Source: Acetatifactor aquisgranensis (GTDB lineage Bacteria > Bacillota > Clostridia > Lachnospirales > Lachnospiraceae). From it: a stretch of 64,000 nucleotides of DNA. Shown here piece by piece: positions 60,903-64,000 of the stretch. Position numbers and translations under genes: made by a program. The stretch is from assembly GCF_943193215.1 (NCBI RefSeq), contig NZ_CALPDH010000005.1:1-64000 (forward strand). Reading direction: 5' to 3'. The notes beneath the pieces were generated by a model that saw only the letters and a list, made by a program, of their open reading frames with translations, did not search any database and was not told where the DNA came from. How positions within the stretch are numbered: the first letter of the stretch is position 1; every line of letters starts with the position of its first letter.

Positions 60903-60998
60903 TTCATGTCAGGCTGCATGAATGGGTACAGGATGGTGGAGAGGAAGAAAACCCATGCGTTGAAAATTTCCAAGATTGCGTGGAGGAAGAGACAGAAA

Positions 60999-61562
60999 AT
61001 GAATGACGAAATAGCGATAAAAGTTTTAACACATTCCCAGATACATTCCGATATGCTGAAAGATTTCAGGCATGAGCAGAAGATAAGGGAGAAATATGTA
61101 AAAGACGGAAACGGATACAAATTAAGAAAGACGGACGAGCTCCGCCAGTGGAGCGAGGAGAAGAGAATCCGGTTATCCCGGTATCTGTGCCGGCAGTCAG
61201 GCAGAGGTGGCGCTGTCCTGGGAGCTTTCTCACCGGGCGGCAGGCTGGTGGGCTTCGCCGCCCTGGACGGTATGCTGCAAGGCATGGGAGATAAGGAATA
61301 TGCGAACCTGACCATGCTCTTCGTGGACGATGAGTGGCAGAGGCAGGGCATCGGGAAGAAATTGTTTGAACAGATATGCCTGTGCGCCAAAGACAGGAAA
61401 GCGGATAAGCTTTTCATTTCAGCGGTTCCCTCCCGCGACACCATTGCCTTTTATGCCCGCATGGGATGTTCGGATGCGGAAGGAATCGTGGACAGTTTCA
61501 TCGACACGGAAGAGGACCGCTATCTGGAGTACGTTCTGAGAGAGGACGCTGCAGGGGATTAG
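60999..61562 (+). CDS. GNAT family N-acetyltransferase
   Basis: A 187-aa acetyltransferase. The acetyl-CoA loop is the Q/RxxGxG/A type QRQGIGKKLFEQI near residue 125. The preceding strand is NLTMLFVDDE and the following strand DKLFISAVPSRDTIAFYARM. Substrate unknown. ATG 60999 is favoured by GGAGG 12 bp upstream; a longer frame from 60906 is possible. It converges with the GlyRS remnant and shares the stop-codon bases. Confidence 0.7.
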   Translation: MNDEIAIKVLTHSQIHSDMLKDFRHEQKIREKYVKDGNGYKLRKTDELRQWSEEKRIRLSRYLCRQSGRGGAVLGAFSPGGRLVGFAALDGMLQGMGDKEYANLTMLFVDDEWQRQGIGKKLFEQICLCAKDRKADKLFISAVPSRDTIAFYARMGCSDAEGIVDSFIDTEEDRYLEYVLREDAAGD

Positions 61563-62011
61563 AACAAAGACTGATCCGCCAGGAAAGGAACCAGTTCGCT
61601 TACCGGAAGGACGCGCTGCTCCATGGTGTCCCTGTCCCTTATGGTTACGGTTCCCTGCTCCAGGGTGGCGTCATCTGCGGTAATGGCATAGGGAATCCCG
61701 ATGGCGTCTCCTCTGCGGTATCTCTTTCCGATGCTGCCGGACTCTTCGTACTGTGCCATGCAATGTGGGGCCAGCATCGCGTACAGCTCTTTCGTTTTCC
61801 CGGCGTGCCTCTTTTTGCTCAGCGGCAGTATATTGAGCTTGATTGGCGCAAGGGCCGGCCTGATGTTAAGAACGACACGACTGTCAGAATCTCCAATCTC
61901 TTCCTTATGCAGGCCTTCAAACAGCAGCGCCAGTACGATGCGGTCTAGCTCGTAAGTGGATTCAATGATGTATGGGATATACTTTTCCTTTGTGGCTTCG
62001 TCAAAGGATAG
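61559..62011 (-). pseudogene. C-terminal remnant of glycyl-tRNA synthetase
   Basis: The minus strand reads TKEKYIPYIIESTYELDRIV, RVVLNIRPALAPIKLNILPL, SGSIGKRYRRGDAIGIPY and TVTIRDRDTMEQRVLPVSEL. This is the class II anticodon-binding end of GlyRS. The catalytic two thirds are missing. Its 5' side ends where the proS promoter begins. Confidence 0.75.
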
Positions 62012-62015
62012 ACTC

Positions 62016-62044
62016 TTGACAGCCCTTGATTTCTGTGGTATAAC
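62016..62044 (+). promoter_or_regulatory. Strong promoter of the T-box-proS unit
   Basis: TTGACA-17 bp-TATAAC with TG-G extended -10 (62034-62044). It lies at the end of the GlyRS remnant. Confidence 0.8.
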
Positions 62045-62059
62045 GTAAAAAACGAACAC

Positions 62060-62325
62060 AAAAGCTATGATAAGAAGTAGTAAGCATCCTGGATTTTCAG
62101 AGAGAAGGCGGCCGGTGCGAGCCTTTATGGAAAGGATGCCCAACCCATCTTTGAGCTGTGGGCCGAAATAGCAGTAAGCTTCACCGGGTTCTCCCGTTAC
62201 AGAGATATGGCATCGGAGTCTCTTCCTGTGCCGGAGAGCGCGGATCATATCCGAATTTAGGTGGTACCACGGACTTATGTTTAGTTCGCCCTAAGCTGAT
62301 AAAATGTCGGCTTAGGGCTTTTTGT
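62060..62325 (+). ncRNA. T-box riboswitch leader of proS
   Basis: The T-box sequence TAGGTGGTACCACGG is at 62258-62272. It is followed by a terminator: GCCCTAAGC / GCTTAGGGC and TTTTT at 62288-62323. The 5' part has a Stem I with AGAGAG and GGTGCGAGCC signature elements (about 62100-62125). In the specifier region AACCCATC (62142-62149), either CCC or CCA would be a proline codon. Uncharged tRNA-Pro would stabilise the antiterminator and turn on proS. Confidence 0.85.
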
Positions 62326-62354
62326 GTTCAAGACAAAAAATGGAGGTATCCTTT

Positions 62355-64000
62355 ATGAAACTTGAAAAGCTTGTAGGAGATCGTTTTCGGGAAAGGCCGT
62401 CAGACTGTGTCATTGACAGCCATGCCCTCATGGTGCGCGGCGGCTATATGAAGTACGTGGCAAACGGTATTTTTTCGTCCTATATGCCGTTAAAAAGGGT
62501 GACCAGAAAAATCGAGCAGATCATCCGCGAGGAGATGGACGCCATCGAAGGGCAGGAGGTGCAGTTCCCTGTTGTCATGCCCGCATCCCTTTGGCAGGAG
62601 TCCGGCAGATACGAAAGCATCGGCCAGGAGATGGCCCGTTTCCGCGACCGCAGCGGGAGCCCTCTTGTGCTTGGCATGACACATGAGGAGGCCGCTGTCC
62701 ATCTTGTGCGTGATTATGGGCAGAGTTACACGAAATATCCGTTCATGGTGTACCAGATCCAGACGAAGTTCCGGGATGAAGCAAGGCCGAGAGCCGGCCT
62801 TATCCGTGTCCGTGAATTTACCATGAAAGATGCCTATTCCTTTCATACCAGTCAGGCGGATTTAGAGGACTATTACAGGAAATACCACAGGGCTTATGAG
62901 CGCATCTACGCAAGAGTGGGCTTGCCGGAGGTCATTTCGGTGGCTTCCGACTCCGGTATGATGGGCGGGAACATTTCCCACGAATTTATGCTGCTCACCC
63001 CTATCGGTGAAGATTCCATTGCCATCTGTACGGAATGCGATTACCGGGCCAATATGGAGGCGGCAGAGTGCATCGTCCATAACAGGAGAAATGAGGCTGC
63101 CCGGAATCTTACATTGGTGCACACGCCGGGCATCCACAGGATTGAGGACGTGTGCGAATTCCTGCACTGTGAGGAAAAGGATTCCTGTAAGGCGGTGGTC
63201 TATCAGCGCAATTCCGACGATCATTATATTGTATTGTTCATCCGCGGCGATTTAGAGGTCAATGAAACCAAGCTCACGAATTATCTGGGCTATGACCTGC
63301 ATCCGGCGGTCATTACCGAAGAAAGCGGATTGAACGCGGGATATATCGGGCCGGTCAACCTGGCCGGCGATTTCACCATTCTGTATGACCGCTCTCTGGA
63401 AGGGATGAGCCATCTTTCCTGCGGCGCGAATGTCAGTGGATATCACTACACCGGACTGGACATGAGCCGTGATATCGAGGGCGCAGAGTATCACGATTTT
63501 GCCAAAATACAGGAAGGCGGCGTCTGTCCCCGCTGCGGCAGGCCCGCTATCAGGGTATGCCGCGGCATTGAGGTGGGCAATATTTTCCAGCTGGGCACCA
63601 AGTACACCCGGTCTATGAATATGACTTATATCGACAGCAATGGAGACGCCCGGTATCCGGTCATGGGATGCTATGGTATCGGCATCGGCAGACTTGCGGC
63701 TTCCATCTGCCAGGCCCATCATGATGAACACGGCCCCATATGGCCTTTGGCGGTGGCGCCGTGGCAGGTGCATCTCTGCGCCGTCCGCGCCGATGATGAT
63801 GAGGTCAGGGCTTACGCCGACAGGTTGTACGAAGAACTGCGAAGCAAGGGGGTGGAGGTCATATATGATGACCGCCGGGTCAGCGCCGGAGTCATGTTCT
63901 CGGATGCTGACCTGATTGGGGCGCCGTTTCGGGTAATTGTCAGCCCCCGGAACAGGAAACAAAATGTGGTTGAAATCCTTTCCAGGGATAAGAGCTTGTC
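62355..64000 (+). CDS. proS: Proline--tRNA ligase, 3' end outside window
   Basis: At least 548 codons of a class IIa prolyl-tRNA synthetase of the bacterial type, with an editing insertion. The N-terminus is MKLEKLVGDRFRERPSD. Motif 2 is FRDEARPRAGLIRVREFTMK. The insertion domain (about residues 220-400) lies between motif 2 and motif 3 (GCYGIGIGRLAASICQAHHD). The anticodon domain begins at about 460 (APWQVHLCAV). TGGAGG is 8 bp before ATG 62355. It is controlled by the T-box leader. The reading is open at the window edge. Confidence 0.95.
   Translation, partial: MKLEKLVGDRFRERPSDCVIDSHALMVRGGYMKYVANGIFSSYMPLKRVTRKIEQIIREEMDAIEGQEVQFPVVMPASLWQESGRYESIGQEMARFRDRSGSPLVLGMTHEEAAVHLVRDYGQSYTKYPFMVYQIQTKFRDEARPRAGLIRVREFTMKDAYSFHTSQADLEDYYRKYHRAYERIYARVGLPEVISVASDSGMMGGNISHEFMLLTPIGEDSIAICTECDYRANMEAAECIVHNRRNEAARNLTLVHTPGIHRIEDVCEFLHCEEKDSCKAVVYQRNSDDHYIVLFIRGDLEVNETKLTNYLGYDLHPAVITEESGLNAGYIGPVNLAGDFTILYDRSLEGMSHLSCGANVSGYHYTGLDMSRDIEGAEYHDFAKIQEGGVCPRCGRPAIRVCRGIEVGNIFQLGTKYTRSMNMTYIDSNGDARYPVMGCYGIGIGRLAASICQAHHDEHGPIWPLAVAPWQVHLCAVRADDDEVRAYADRLYEELRSKGVEVIYDDRRVSAGVMFSDADLIGAPFRVIVSPRNRKQNVVEILSRDKSL

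Noticed and set aside
1..64000. rRNA and tRNA genes
   Set aside because: No cloverleaf or rRNA-like sequence was recognised on either strand by reading; a dedicated scan was not possible.

Overview
The window reads as a chromosomal segment of an anaerobic, spore-forming Firmicute, most likely a gut Lachnospiraceae. The support is a SpoIIID gene with a sigma-E-like promoter, a glycyl radical enzyme with its activase, a T-box leader, CcpA-type cre sites, strong Shine-Dalgarno sequences, many XRE and LytTR regulators, and several proteins typical of that family (DUF4317, AAA-ATPase_like/PDDEXK_9). No rRNA, tRNA or CRISPR array was recognised.

Layout. 1-5.9 kb: a catabolite-controlled sugar locus with two CUT1-type permeases, a solute-binding lipoprotein and a GH35 beta-galactosidase, with cre sites at two promoters. 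6-8.3 kb: a small membrane protein, a MITE-like palindromic element and asnS. 8.4-11.6 kb: two NlpC/P60 cell-wall hydrolases around a beta-lactamase-fold serine hydrolase. 11.6-14.6 kb: trkA-trkH potassium uptake, preceded by a 102-bp repeat that recurs at 53.5 kb. 14.6-16 kb: a GH27 alpha-galactosidase and a zinc-ribbon miniprotein.

16-31 kb is an accessory, heavily rearranged zone. It has an XRE-methyltransferase fusion, two intact and several broken AAA-ATPase_like/PD-(D/E)XK proteins, a separate PD-(D/E)XK protein, a leucine-rich-repeat pseudogene beside a DUF7668 protein, a divergent methionyl-tRNA-synthetase-like protein, an AlbA_2-type remnant and an XRE protein with a peptidase-like domain. 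The nuclease-ATPase copies and an MNT gene at 45 kb carry the same promoter module. 31-41 kb: a secreted protein, a membrane Ser/Thr kinase, an XRE repressor with a palindromic operator, an SGNH/MBOAT O-acyltransferase pair, and a glycyl radical enzyme with its activase.

41.4-46.3 kb holds the most unusual item. One reading frame, broken by a single TGA, encodes an RNase H1-type hybrid-binding domain, a ClpB-like AAA+ module, a receiver-like domain, and a soluble FtsH-like AAA+ plus M41 protease. It is followed by an MntA antitoxin with a decayed HEPN toxin gene and a nuclease-ATPase fragment. 46.3-64 kb: spoIIID, a DUF4317 protein, a heterodimeric ABC exporter next to a LytTR two-component system, a complete BceRSAB-type antimicrobial-peptide sensing and resistance operon, a small lipoprotein locus, an XRE-TPR regulator, a GNAT acetyltransferase, a GlyRS C-terminal remnant, and T-box-controlled proS running off the window end.

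Family names come from motif recognition in the translated sequence; no database search was possible.
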